DNA of 54,431 bases from Bryobacterales bacterium (lineage in GTDB: Bacteria > Acidobacteriota > Terriglobia > Bryobacterales > Bryobacteraceae): positions 1-54,431 of the forward strand of contig PLRS01000152.1 in NCBI GenBank assembly GCA_003164035.1, read 5' to 3'. Below the pieces are notes generated by a model. The model was not told the origin of the DNA. It saw nothing but the letters and a program-made list of their open reading frames with translations, and made no database searches. Both the position numbers and the translations under genes were made by a program. Shown here piece after piece: positions 1 to 8,304 of this stretch (position 1 is the first letter of the stretch; every line of letters begins with the position of its first letter).

Positions 1-556
1 CCTTTTCCTTGAGACGGTGCAGCAACTGCAGCAGCCTTTCGGCATGCCGGAAATAGACGGCCACACCCACCCCGAGGGTAACCAGCGTGACCGCGAACGC
101 CGGGAGCGAAAGCACTGCCATGTAGCAAAGACAGAACAGCAGCACCAGCGACTGTTGCGCGGCGTCTACCAGCATCAGTCCGGACTGCGAAATCTGCGCC
201 GTATCCTGGCAGAGGCGGGTGAAGAGCTCACCGTGCCCCAGATTCTCCACCAGTTCCAGCTCCGAGTGGCGGATCTTATCGGAGACGCGGATCAGCCGGT
301 CGCTGACCATGTTCTCCACGATCACGGAGGCCTGGATAAAGGCGAAGCGCTTGCCCATGAAAAACGCCAGCATGCACAACCCAAAGAGCAGCATGAGCCC
401 CAGATTAAGCGGGTTGCCATCTGGTGAGGCCAGCGAAGCACTGCGGTTGATGATTCCCAGAATGGCCGCATTGCCGACACCGGCGATTCCCGCGACAATC
501 AACACGCGTCTCCACGCTTCCGGAGACTCGCGCAGCAGAAGTTGAACTACCTGCAC
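1..556 (-). CDS. Cyclic peptide export ABC transporter (SyrD/PvdE-like), N-terminal part, cut by window edge
   Basis: Translating the minus strand from a GTG at 556 gives about 185 residues with no stop before the window edge. The start is supported by an AGAGGG element six bases upstream. The visible part begins QVVQLLLRESPE and has a hydrophobic segment at about residues 17-36, a second near 52-70 and a hydrophobic block at about 130-170. Between them lies the cytoplasmic stretch RLIRVSDKIRHSELE...LGHGELFTRLCQDTAQISQSG, which I recognise as the transmembrane half of the fused membrane/ATPase exporters of the cyclic peptide family (SyrD, PvdE). The ATP-binding half would lie off the left edge. 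It is divergent from the biosynthetic operon, so export of the finished lipopeptide is the natural role. I am sure of an ABC transmembrane domain and fairly sure of the subfamily. Confidence 0.75.
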   Translation of the reverse strand, partial: MQVVQLLLRESPEAWRRVLIVAGIAGVGNAAILGIINRSASLASPDGNPLNLGLMLLFGLCMLAFFMGKRFAFIQASVIVENMVSDRLIRVSDKIRHSELELVENLGHGELFTRLCQDTAQISQSGLMLVDAAQQSLVLLFCLCYMAVLSLPAFAVTLVTLGVGVAVYFRHAERLLQLLHRLKEK

Positions 557-1103
557 ATGGCACCCTCTGGCGAACGGTGATCCAAACCCGGGCCGAAATC
601 CAAGAGATGTATTATGAATACCACAGAGAATCGTAATCTTACAACCAATGTTCTCCGAAGATACACCACTCGTCCGTTCTTCGCCCGTGCCGATGCCGAA
701 TGTTGAACGCCGGCCGGCAGGGACATTCTTGGCGAAATCACCTGAAGGCGACGGCTGTCAAGGAACGGCCGGTGGTAAGTGGCGACTTTGAAAAACTTGA
801 GCACTAAGAAAGATTTCCCTTGACTCACGCCGCCGATTTCGAAGATGATTACAATAATTTCGGTGCTGCGCGATAATTTTGCGCTCGTTGTAGGGCAGCG
901 CCATAGGATCTCATGGCTGCACTCGTCTTGGGACCGATTCAAGTGTATAGCCACATCGCTGTTCTGTTTCTGCCTGCGAGAATAGTTGGTTTTCTTAGGG
1001 GGTGTCATGCGCCTTAACAGCTTTGCCCCGTGTAGTATCGACGTGGCTGGGAGTGGAATTCCGCGAGGCCCCGGGCTGATCGGGGCGTTGAGGACAACTG
1101 AGC
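557..1103. other. Divergent intergenic region between transporter and biosynthetic operon
   Basis: About 550 bases without a convincing large gene, visibly more AT-rich than its surroundings. It must hold the promoters for the leftward transporter and the rightward operon. Weak candidates: a perfect TTGACA on the minus strand at 756-761 but with no good -10 behind it, and TTGACT at 820-825 on the plus strand followed by the AT-rich stretch GATTACAATAATTT at a spacing that is too long for sigma-70. I saw no clear riboswitch, terminator or operator repeat. The only coding signal is the short reading frame at 1007-1114, listed separately. Confidence 0.5.
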
Positions 1104-1114
1104 GTGGCCGCTGA
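1007..1114 (+). CDS. Possible 35-residue leader peptide overlapping sbnA-like start
   Basis: An ATG at 1007 is preceded by a strong purine-rich ribosome site (AGGGGG, about 996-1002). It opens a 35-codon frame ending with TGA at 1112-1114, so it overlaps the first codons of the diaminopropionate synthase gene, which starts at 1104 in another frame. The peptide (MRLNSFAPCS... ending in TTERGR) matches nothing I recognise. The overlap would allow translational coupling, in which ribosomes finishing the small peptide re-initiate at the GTG of the next gene, whose own site (GAGG, ten bases upstream) is weaker. It could also be a chance frame. Evidence is limited to the ribosome site and the overlap. 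Confidence 0.3.
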   Translation: MRLNSFAPCSIDVAGSGIPRGPGLIGALRTTERGR

Positions 1115-2123
1115 AGCAAAAATCCGGTTAGACGCTTCCACGGAGTCGATCGGCGCTCTTGCCGCAGTCGGAAATACTCCCCTGGTGCAACTCACGCGTG
1201 TGTTCGCACCGCTCGATTTCGCGCTGTACGCCAAGCTCGAAATGATGAATCCCGGAGGCAGCGGCAAAGACCGATCCGCCAGAGGAATGTTGCTTGACGC
1301 CTATGATCGCGGAGATATAGGGCCGCACACAACCATCATCGAGTCGAGTTCGGGCAATCTCGGCGTCGGACTGGCGCAAGCGTGCGCGTTGTTGAAGCTT
1401 CGCTTCGTATGCGTGGTCGACAGCCGGACGACGGTAAGCCATATCGGAATCCTGAAGGCCTATGGCGCCGAGGTGGATGTTGTGGACCAACCGGATCCAG
1501 GCTGCGGAGACCTTTTGACAGCCCGCCTGAATCGCGTGAAACAACTGCGGGCGCGTATTGCCGACAGCTTCTGGACCGATCAATACGCCAATCCCAGCAA
1601 CTCTCGGGCCCAGTACGCCATGTGTGGGGAGTTGGATCGGGACCTGGGGCACCAGGCCGATTTTCTGTTTGTTGCGACCAGCACCTGTGGCACGTTGCGC
1701 GGCTGCCGGGAGTACGTGCGCGATCACGCTTGGAGCACCAGGATCGTCGCGGTGGACGCCGTGGGCAGCGTGATCTTCGGGGACGAGCCACAGCGACGGC
1801 TCATCCCGGGGCACGGCGCATCGAGAAGACCGGCGTTGTACGAGTGCGGCCTGGAAGATGAGTGTGTTCACGTGTCCGACCGCGAATGCGTGGCGGGTTG
1901 CTTCCGTCTGCTCGGAAGCGAGGCTATCCTCGCCGGTGGCTCCTCGGGAGCGGTGATTTCCGCGATTGGCAGGATGAGAGCCCGAATTCCGGCGGGGGCA
2001 ACCGCGGTGGCGATTCTCTGCGACCGTGGGGACCGTTATCTCGAGACGGTGTACTCACGAGAATGGATTTCCACGCATTTTGGCAGCACTTTCAGGCCAT
2101 GGCATTGTGAAGCGGGAAACTAA
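1104..2123 (+). CDS. SbnA-like N-(2-amino-2-carboxyethyl)-L-glutamate synthase (2,3-diaminopropionate pathway)
   Basis: A 339-residue PLP enzyme of the cysteine synthase fold. Family knowledge: SbnA joins O-phospho-L-serine and L-glutamate to form N-(2-amino-2-carboxyethyl)-L-glutamate, which SbnB oxidises to L-2,3-diaminopropionate. Visible features: VGNTPLVQL at about 22-30; the Schiff-base lysine K55 in NPGGSGKDR; the substrate loop SSSGNLG at about 112-118; and the phosphate-binding GGSSGAV near the C-terminus. Length matches SbnA. The GTG start at 1104 is the first usable start after an in-frame stop at 1089 and lies ten bases after GAGG. The next gene begins one base after its stop and is an SbnB homologue. 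That pairing decides between SbnA and an ordinary cysteine synthase. It opens the lipopeptide operon, so the diamino acid is probably a building block. Confidence 0.88.
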   Translation: MAAEAKIRLDASTESIGALAAVGNTPLVQLTRVFAPLDFALYAKLEMMNPGGSGKDRSARGMLLDAYDRGDIGPHTTIIESSSGNLGVGLAQACALLKLRFVCVVDSRTTVSHIGILKAYGAEVDVVDQPDPGCGDLLTARLNRVKQLRARIADSFWTDQYANPSNSRAQYAMCGELDRDLGHQADFLFVATSTCGTLRGCREYVRDHAWSTRIVAVDAVGSVIFGDEPQRRLIPGHGASRRPALYECGLEDECVHVSDRECVAGCFRLLGSEAILAGGSSGAVISAIGRMRARIPAGATAVAILCDRGDRYLETVYSREWISTHFGSTFRPWHCEAGN

Positions 2124-2124
2124 C

Positions 2125-3204
2125 GTGAAGCGCTCACTGGAAGGTGCCGGCGGGCTGACTCTGCTGCGCGGGAACGAGATAGCGCGACTCTTCGAGGGGC
2201 GCGAGTCTCGAATCATGGAGAGCGTCAGGCAAGCCTACCTGCTGAAGGAGCAGGGTGACTACAGCGCCCCCAATTGCCCTTTCCTGCGGTTCCCCGGCAA
2301 CACGAAGGATCGGATCATTCCCAAACCTGCCTTTCTGGGCGGGTCGTTTCAAGTCGCGGGAATGAAATGGGTAGCATCGTTTCCCGGCAACGTCCCAGCG
2401 GGCATGGATCGGGCTTCCGCCACATTGATTCTGAACTCGACACAAACGGGACAACCGGAAGCGATCCTGGAAGGGTCCATAATCAACGCGTGCCGTACTG
2501 CGGCGAGCGCGGCCTTGGCGGCATCGGTTCTTCGTGAGGGCCATTCGATTCATTCGGTTGGCATTCTGGGTTGCGGTCCGATCAATTTCGAGACTGTCCG
2601 GTTCCTGCTGGCGGCGCATCCCGAAATTGCGCGCCTCCGCCTTTTCGATCGGGACCCGGCGCAGGCGCGCAGGTTCCAGGAAAAGTGTCGCGATCTTGGC
2701 GGGACTCGGGACATCGCGTTGGCGCCCTCGGCTGCCGCCTTGTTCCGCGAAACGGACGTCGTCAGCCTGGCGACCAACGCAACGACTCCACATCTTGACA
2801 GCCTGGATGTCTGCCGCGAGAATTCGGTAATTTTACATATCTCGTTGCGCGACCTCTCGCCGGAAGTAATGCTCGATGCCGACAACGTTGTCGATGACGT
2901 GGAGCATATTTGTTCCAATCGGACTTCACTTGACCTGGCGGTGCAAAAGGCGGGGAACCGCGATTGTATCCGCGCCACCCTGGGTGCGATTCTGTTGGGA
3001 CAGAAAGCCCGCCGTGACGGCCAACCCGTGATATTCAGCCCATTTGGCCTGGGCGTTCTGGATCTCGCGGTGGCGCACCTGGCGCTGGACCTTGCCCGGG
3101 CCGATGGCGCCGGCACGATTATCGACGACTTCGTTCCCACGCCGTGGCGGGAACGAAGGTATGTGCCGATCGAGATCGGGAATCGTGTGGGCACTCACGG
3201 ATAG
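2125..3204 (+). CDS. SbnB-like N-(2-amino-2-carboxyethyl)-L-glutamate dehydrogenase (2,3-diaminopropionate synthase)
   Basis: An ornithine cyclodeaminase/mu-crystallin family protein of 359 residues if started at the GTG at 2125, just behind the previous stop and eight bases after GCGGGA. An in-frame GTG at 2107 would add six residues and is an alternative. The Rossmann motif GILGCGPINFETVRFL lies at about residues 147-162, and GCGPIN in place of the usual GxGxQA is, as I recall, characteristic of the SbnB branch. The N-terminal substrate region has a typical KWVASFPGN stretch. Known role: NAD-dependent oxidation and hydrolysis of the SbnA product, releasing L-2,3-diaminopropionate and 2-oxoglutarate. 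With the SbnA homologue it should supply the NRPS. The acidic pocket of the third A domain (in the gene at 27808) is the likely consumer. Confidence 0.88.
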   Translation: MKRSLEGAGGLTLLRGNEIARLFEGRESRIMESVRQAYLLKEQGDYSAPNCPFLRFPGNTKDRIIPKPAFLGGSFQVAGMKWVASFPGNVPAGMDRASATLILNSTQTGQPEAILEGSIINACRTAASAALAASVLREGHSIHSVGILGCGPINFETVRFLLAAHPEIARLRLFDRDPAQARRFQEKCRDLGGTRDIALAPSAAALFRETDVVSLATNATTPHLDSLDVCRENSVILHISLRDLSPEVMLDADNVVDDVEHICSNRTSLDLAVQKAGNRDCIRATLGAILLGQKARRDGQPVIFSPFGLGVLDLAVAHLALDLARADGAGTIIDDFVPTPWRERRYVPIEIGNRVGTHG

Positions 3205-3222
3205 AAGCGGCCGGTTGGTCTC

Positions 3223-6200
3223 ATGAAGGTCCTCTCTCTCAAGCCCGAGTTTCGAAATTTCGGGGAAGTTTTGCGGTATCATGCCCGAACCCGGCCCGAT
3301 CGGAGGGCTTATGTCTTTCTTGAAAACGGAGAGGTGGAATCCGGCAGTCTCACGTTCCGGGCGCTGGATAATCGGGCTCGTCAAATTGGAGCGAGGCTGC
3401 AGGCGGTTATCGACCCGGGCGACCGGGTGCTGCTTCTTTATCCACCCAGTCTCGAATTCGTCAGCGCATTCATGGGCTGCTTATACGCGGGCGCGGTCGC
3501 CGTACCGGCGTATCCGCCGCGGCAGAACCGTTACGCCGGGCGACTGCAGTCGATTGTGGCGGATTGCGGTGCCGTTGTCGCCTTGACGACCAAGGCAAAG
3601 CTCGAAGGACTGAAAGGGCGTGTGGCGGATGTCGGTCCACTGGGGACGCTACGCTGGATTGCCACCGACGACGCCGAGGATCCGCACGCCGATTCGTGGG
3701 TGGACGGGTCGCTCGATCCGGAGGCCCTGGCCTTTCTGCAATACACGTCCGGGTCCACGGGCGCGCCGAAGGGCGTGATGGTGAGCCATGGAAACCTGCT
3801 CCACGACTCGGAGATGATCGGGCAGTGTTTTGGCCACGATCAAACGACGATTTTTGCATCCTGGCTGCCTCTATTTCACGATATGGGCTTGATCGGGAAT
3901 ACACTGCACCCCTTGCATCTGGGCGTTTTGTCGGTATTGATGGAACCGGCTTCGTTCGTTCAGAAGCCGGTCCGATGGTTGCAGGCCATATCGAAGTACC
4001 GTGCTACCACCACGGGAGGGCCAAACTCCGCCTACGATTTGTGTGCCAGAAAGGTGACGGAGGAACAAAAGGCGGATCTGGATCTTGGCAGCCTGCGCAT
4101 TGCGTACAACGGTTCGGAGCCGGTTCGTGCCGATACCTTGGACAGGTTCGTAGCGGCGTTTCGCGCGTGCGGCCTTCGTCCGGAGGCTCCCTACCCCTGT
4201 TACGGCCTGGCGGAGGCCACGCTGCTGGTCTCGGGAAGCAAGCCGGATCATCCGCACGTCGAGGTTTTGTTCGACAGCTCTTCGCTCGAAGCCGGTGTAG
4301 CGGCGGCTTGCGCGCATGGGACTAACGCGCGGCGGCTGGTGAGTTCCGGACGAGCGGCCGCCGGTACGCGAATCGCGATCGTGAACCCGGATACGAGCGA
4401 AGCGGTGAAAGACGGGCAGATTGGCGAAATCTGGGTGGCCGGGCCTCACATCGCGCAGGGGTACTGGGGCCGCGCCGCAGACACCGTCTCCGTATTCCGG
4501 GCACGCCTGTCCTGTGGCGACGGTCCGTTCCTGCGGACCGGCGATCTTGGATTCCTGTTCGAGGGCGAGCTTTTCGTTTCCGGGCGCATCAAGGACCTGA
4601 TCATCATCCGCGGACGGAATCATCACCCGCAGGATATCGAGAGTACGGTTGAAGCCAGCCACGCCGCTGTCGCTTCGAACGCAGCCGCTGCCGTGAGCGT
4701 GGAGATCGACGGGGAAGAGCGGCTGGTTGTGGTCTGCGAGGTGAAGCGCGAACGTCTGCGCAAGCTGGATGTCGACGAGACCGTCGCGGCGATCCGCCGG
4801 GCGGTGGCCGAAGAGCACGACATCGAACTTCACGCGGCGTTGCTCGTCCATCCCCTCGGTATCCCGAGGACTTCCAGCGGGAAGATTCAACGGCACCTAT
4901 GCCGCGCGAGTTTCCTCTCGGGGGAAGGTTTGGAGATTGCGGGTAAATGGCGCCGGCCGGCGAATCCGGCGCCGCCTGAAGCGGAGGCCAAGCCGCGCGG
5001 CATCGACACCGGCTCCATCCGCGCGTGGCTGATGGAGAAGGTCGCGGGCAAGCTGAGCGTCCCGGTCCACACGGTTCGGGCGAGCGATCCGTTCAGCCAG
5101 TTTGGCATCGATTCCCTAGATGCGGTGGCGCTTTCGGGAGAACTCCAGGAGTGGTTAGGCCGTCCCCTGGCGGCGACGTTGCTGTACGACTATCCCACCA
5201 TCGAAGCGCTGGCGCGCCATCTCTCCCCGCGGACGGCGCAGGCTCCGATGGGCCCCCCGGCAGCCGGCGGGAAGGACGGAGTGGCGATCGTCGGCATGGC
5301 CTGCCGTTTCCCGGGAGCGCGCGATCCGGGAGCCTTCTGGCGCATGCTGCGGGACGGCCGGAGCGCGGTCGCTCCGGCTCTGGGGGCACGGTTTAAGGGA
5401 TTCGGCTGGCCGGATTCGAAAGCTCCGGAATGGGCCGGGCTGCTGGATGAGGTGGAAAACTTCGATGCGGAGTTTTTCGGGATCACGAGGCGTGAAGCGG
5501 AAGCTATGGACCCTCAGCAGCGCCTGCTTCTGGAGATGGCGCGCGAAGCTCTGGAAGACGCGGGGATTCCCCCGAACCGTCTGGGCGGCACGAGAACCGG
5601 CGTTTTCATTGGAATCAGCAACTCCGATTATGCGAGGCTCAATAGCAACCAAGCTTCCGCCACGGAGCCATACGCGGCAACCGGCAACGCCCTCAGCATC
5701 GCCGCCAACAGGATCTCTTATCTGCTGGATCTTCGCGGCCCGAGTTGGGCCGTGGACACGGCATGTTCCTCATCGCTGGTCGCGGTACACCAGGCGGCGG
5801 AGAGCCTTCTGAACGGCGCCTGCGACATGGCGCTGGCGGGCGGCGTGAACCTGATCCTGGCGCCGCACCTAAGCGTGATGTTCGCTCGCGCGGGGATGCT
5901 CTCCGCGGACGGATGTTGCCGGACGTTCGACGAAGGCGCGAGTGGCTACGTGCGCGGCGAGGGCGCGGGGCTGGTGGTCCTGAAACGCCTGAGCGATGCG
6001 ATCCGCGACTGCGATCCGGTGCTGGCCACGATTCGCGGATCGGCGGTAAACCAGGACGGAATGAGCAACGGACTCACCGCGCCCAACGGTCCGGCGCAAC
6101 AGGCGGTGATGCGGGACGCCTGGCGGCGGAGCGGCGTGGATCCCTCCGCAGCCGGCTATGTGGAGGCGCACGGCACCGGCACTCCCCTGGGCGACGCGAT

Positions 6201-8304
6201 GGAATTGGCATCGCTAAAAGCCGTTTTCGAGGGACGGCGCGACGGCATGGTTTTCGCCGGTTCCGTCAAGACCAACATCGGACATCTGGAAGCCGCCGCC
6301 GGAATCGCGGGTTTGATCAAGACAGTTCTGTCCTTGCGCCACGAGGAGATTCCGCCGCACCTGCATTTCGAGCGGCTAAACCGGCGCGCCGCGGAAAACG
6401 GTGGGCCCGTGCGGATTCCATTGACGCTGACGGGGTGGCCGCGCGGGGAGCGGAAGCGGCTGGCAGGCGCCAGCTCTTTCGGCTTCGGCGGGACCAATGC
6501 TCACGTGGTAATTGAGGAAGCGCCCATTCGGCTGAAGGCGGAAGGCGCGGAGCGTGGAGTCCATTTGGCCGCGCTTTCAGCCAGGACTCCGCGGGCCCTG
6601 GTGCAGGTTTCGAAACAATATGCCGGCTTTCTGGCGGCCAATCCAGGAGTTTCATTGGGCGACTTTGCCTACACGGTTTGTTCCGGCAGAGAACACTTCC
6701 CGGTGCGGAGAGCCCTGATCGCGAAATCGGCCGGGGAACTGCGCGAGAAACTGCAGGCGGGTTTCGATGGACGGCGTCCGTCGCGGCCGCCACGTATCGC
6801 GTTTCTCTATACGGGTCAGGGGTCGCAATACGCGGGGATGGGCCGCGAGTTGTACGACAGCCAGCCAGTCTTTCGGCAAACGCTGGACCGCTGCTCGGAA
6901 ATCCTGCGGTCTGTGTCGGGAGACTCGCTGTTGGAAGTGCTGTTTGCGCCGCCCGGCCAAGCTTCTCGGATCGACCAGACGGTCTGGACTCAACCGATTC
7001 TGTTCGCGATGGAAGTCTCTCTTACCCAGATGTGGAGGAGCTGGGGAATCGAGCCCTGGATCATTCTGGGGCACAGCATTGGAGAATACGCGGGGGCCTG
7101 CGCGGCCGGTGTTTTCAGCGTCGAAGATGGCCTCCGATTAGTGGCTCGACGCGCGGCTTTGACGCAGGCGCTGTGCCGCAACGGAGCGATGCTGTCGGTT
7201 TTCGCGGGACAGGACCGGGTCGCCGAAGTGGTGGCGCGCCATGCGAACGCGGTGTCGATCGCGGCGGTCAACGGTCCGCGGAACGTGGTGATCTCCGGCG
7301 AATCGGGGGCCGTCGCGGAGATCGCGGCGGCGCTGGAGGGCTCCGGTACGCACACCGCGCCGCTGCCTGTTTCGCATGCGTTTCACTCCCCGCTGATGAG
7401 ACCCATGTTGAGCGAGTTCGAAGCCGCGGCCCGGTTGGTGAAGTTCAGTGCCCCTACGGTTCCGATGGTATCCACCGTGTCCGGCGGCCCTGCCGGAGCC
7501 GAGCTTGCCCATGCCGGGTATTGGAGCCGCAACGCCATGGAGCCGGTGCAATTCGTGGCGGGAATGCAAAGCCTGGCTGGCGCAGGTGTGGACGCGTTCC
7601 TCGAGATTGGAGCGAAACCGATGTTGCTGACGATGGGGAAGAGGTGCGTCGCGCCGGAGAAACACGCGTGGCTGGCCAGCCTCGATCAGAACCGCGGGAA
7701 CTGGAGTACGTTGCTGGAGAGCCTTGGCGAGCTATACGAGCGAGGCTGCGAAGTGAATTGGCGCGCGGTTTACGCCGGGCTCTCCTGCCTCCGGCTTTCG
7801 GGCCTTCCCACATATCCGTTCGAGCGCGAGCGCTACTGGATAGACGCCGCTCCGGGGTTCGCGTCGAAAGCCGCCCAGCCGCCGCACCCTCTGCTGGGGG
7901 AGCGCATGGAAGGGCCGGCGCATCTGCCGGAGACATACATCTGGCGATCGCAAATATCGGCGAGCATGGACTACATTCAGGGACATCGCCTGATGGGCGC
8001 CGCGGTACTGCCCTATTCCGCGTACGTCGAGATGGCTTTGCGGGCGGCGTCGGAAACGACGCCGGGTTCACAGTACGGGATTTCCGAGTTAGAGCTTCAC
8101 CAGCCGGTGTTTTTCGGAGCCGGCTCCGTGGCTGAGATCGAGACCGTCCTGAGCCGGCAGGCGGGCGGATCGCTTTCGTTTCAGGTGTTTCGGCGGACGG
8201 ACCTGGCGGACCGTCAATGGTCTTTATGCGCAAGCGCGCGTCTTCGGGCGACGGGTGGGAGGGATCCTCTTGAAGTTCGGGTTGATGTTCTTTGCCGCCA
8301 GTGA
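3223..8304 (+). CDS. Hybrid loading/extension polyketide synthase: FAAL-ACP-KS-AT-DH (N-terminal half)
   Basis: 1693 residues. Domains: fatty acyl-AMP ligase 8-570 (YTSGSTGAPKG near 173; RGRNHHPQDIE near 463, typical of FAAL); ACP about 600-672 with phosphopantetheine site S631 in GIDSLD; KS about 686-1105 with C848 in DTACSSS and both active-site histidine motifs; AT about 1190-1480 with S1285 in GHSIGEY and HAFH at 1385, the malonyl-type signature; post-AT linker YPFERERYW; then only the N-terminal hot-dog of a dehydratase, with catalytic H1588 in HxxxGxxxxP. The protein stops at about the end of that hot-dog (WSLCASARLRA, then 17 residues). The C-terminal hot-dog is in the next gene, in another frame, overlapping by 35-50 bases. 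It activates a fatty acid, loads it on the ACP and makes the first malonate extension. There is no C-terminal docking helix. Either this is a genuine split gene or one extra G in the G-run near 8253-8263 breaks a single large gene. Confidence 0.92.
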   Translation: MKVLSLKPEFRNFGEVLRYHARTRPDRRAYVFLENGEVESGSLTFRALDNRARQIGARLQAVIDPGDRVLLLYPPSLEFVSAFMGCLYAGAVAVPAYPPRQNRYAGRLQSIVADCGAVVALTTKAKLEGLKGRVADVGPLGTLRWIATDDAEDPHADSWVDGSLDPEALAFLQYTSGSTGAPKGVMVSHGNLLHDSEMIGQCFGHDQTTIFASWLPLFHDMGLIGNTLHPLHLGVLSVLMEPASFVQKPVRWLQAISKYRATTTGGPNSAYDLCARKVTEEQKADLDLGSLRIAYNGSEPVRADTLDRFVAAFRACGLRPEAPYPCYGLAEATLLVSGSKPDHPHVEVLFDSSSLEAGVAAACAHGTNARRLVSSGRAAAGTRIAIVNPDTSEAVKDGQIGEIWVAGPHIAQGYWGRAADTVSVFRARLSCGDGPFLRTGDLGFLFEGELFVSGRIKDLIIIRGRNHHPQDIESTVEASHAAVASNAAAAVSVEIDGEERLVVVCEVKRERLRKLDVDETVAAIRRAVAEEHDIELHAALLVHPLGIPRTSSGKIQRHLCRASFLSGEGLEIAGKWRRPANPAPPEAEAKPRGIDTGSIRAWLMEKVAGKLSVPVHTVRASDPFSQFGIDSLDAVALSGELQEWLGRPLAATLLYDYPTIEALARHLSPRTAQAPMGPPAAGGKDGVAIVGMACRFPGARDPGAFWRMLRDGRSAVAPALGARFKGFGWPDSKAPEWAGLLDEVENFDAEFFGITRREAEAMDPQQRLLLEMAREALEDAGIPPNRLGGTRTGVFIGISNSDYARLNSNQASATEPYAATGNALSIAANRISYLLDLRGPSWAVDTACSSSLVAVHQAAESLLNGACDMALAGGVNLILAPHLSVMFARAGMLSADGCCRTFDEGASGYVRGEGAGLVVLKRLSDAIRDCDPVLATIRGSAVNQDGMSNGLTAPNGPAQQAVMRDAWRRSGVDPSAAGYVEAHGTGTPLGDAMELASLKAVFEGRRDGMVFAGSVKTNIGHLEAAAGIAGLIKTVLSLRHEEIPPHLHFERLNRRAAENGGPVRIPLTLTGWPRGERKRLAGASSFGFGGTNAHVVIEEAPIRLKAEGAERGVHLAALSARTPRALVQVSKQYAGFLAANPGVSLGDFAYTVCSGREHFPVRRALIAKSAGELREKLQAGFDGRRPSRPPRIAFLYTGQGSQYAGMGRELYDSQPVFRQTLDRCSEILRSVSGDSLLEVLFAPPGQASRIDQTVWTQPILFAMEVSLTQMWRSWGIEPWIILGHSIGEYAGACAAGVFSVEDGLRLVARRAALTQALCRNGAMLSVFAGQDRVAEVVARHANAVSIAAVNGPRNVVISGESGAVAEIAAALEGSGTHTAPLPVSHAFHSPLMRPMLSEFEAAARLVKFSAPTVPMVSTVSGGPAGAELAHAGYWSRNAMEPVQFVAGMQSLAGAGVDAFLEIGAKPMLLTMGKRCVAPEKHAWLASLDQNRGNWSTLLESLGELYERGCEVNWRAVYAGLSCLRLSGLPTYPFERERYWIDAAPGFASKAAQPPHPLLGERMEGPAHLPETYIWRSQISASMDYIQGHRLMGAAVLPYSAYVEMALRAASETTPGSQYGISELELHQPVFFGAGSVAEIETVLSRQAGGSLSFQVFRRTDLADRQWSLCASARLRATGGRDPLEVRVDVLCRQ
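8257..8263 (+). promoter_or_regulatory. Shine-Dalgarno GGGAGGG deciding a TTG start at 8270
   Basis: GGGAGGG lies inside the end of the upstream PKS gene and is followed, after six bases, by TTG AAG TTC GGG. That is exactly where the luciferase-like domain should begin (KFGLMFFAAS). The site argues for independent or coupled initiation of the downstream protein rather than a broken gene. The same G-rich run is also where a sequencing indel would be easiest to make. Confidence 0.55.

Noticed and set aside
17-545. Two overlapping plus-strand open frames (17-427 and 219-545)
   Set aside because: They are composition shadows of the minus-strand transporter, whose translation is clearly a membrane domain.
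820-855. TTGACT...TACAAT as an operon promoter
   Set aside because: The spacing between the two elements is 24 bases, too long for a sigma-70 promoter, and alternatives with proper spacing have poor -10 sequences.
547-1119. A 190-codon minus-strand open frame across the divergent intergenic region
   Set aside because: Its protein has no domain-like pattern, it runs into both flanking gene starts, and the transporter start at 556 in another frame has good family similarity.
2026-2124. ATG at 2026 as start of the SbnB-like gene
   Set aside because: It would overlap the SbnA-like gene by about 100 bases and add residues not resembling the family; the GTG at 2125 fits better.
8255-8257. GTG at 8255 as start of the monooxygenase-PKS gene
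   Set aside because: No ribosome site precedes it, whereas the TTG at 8270 has GGGAGGG at the right distance and begins exactly at the domain. It remains possible.
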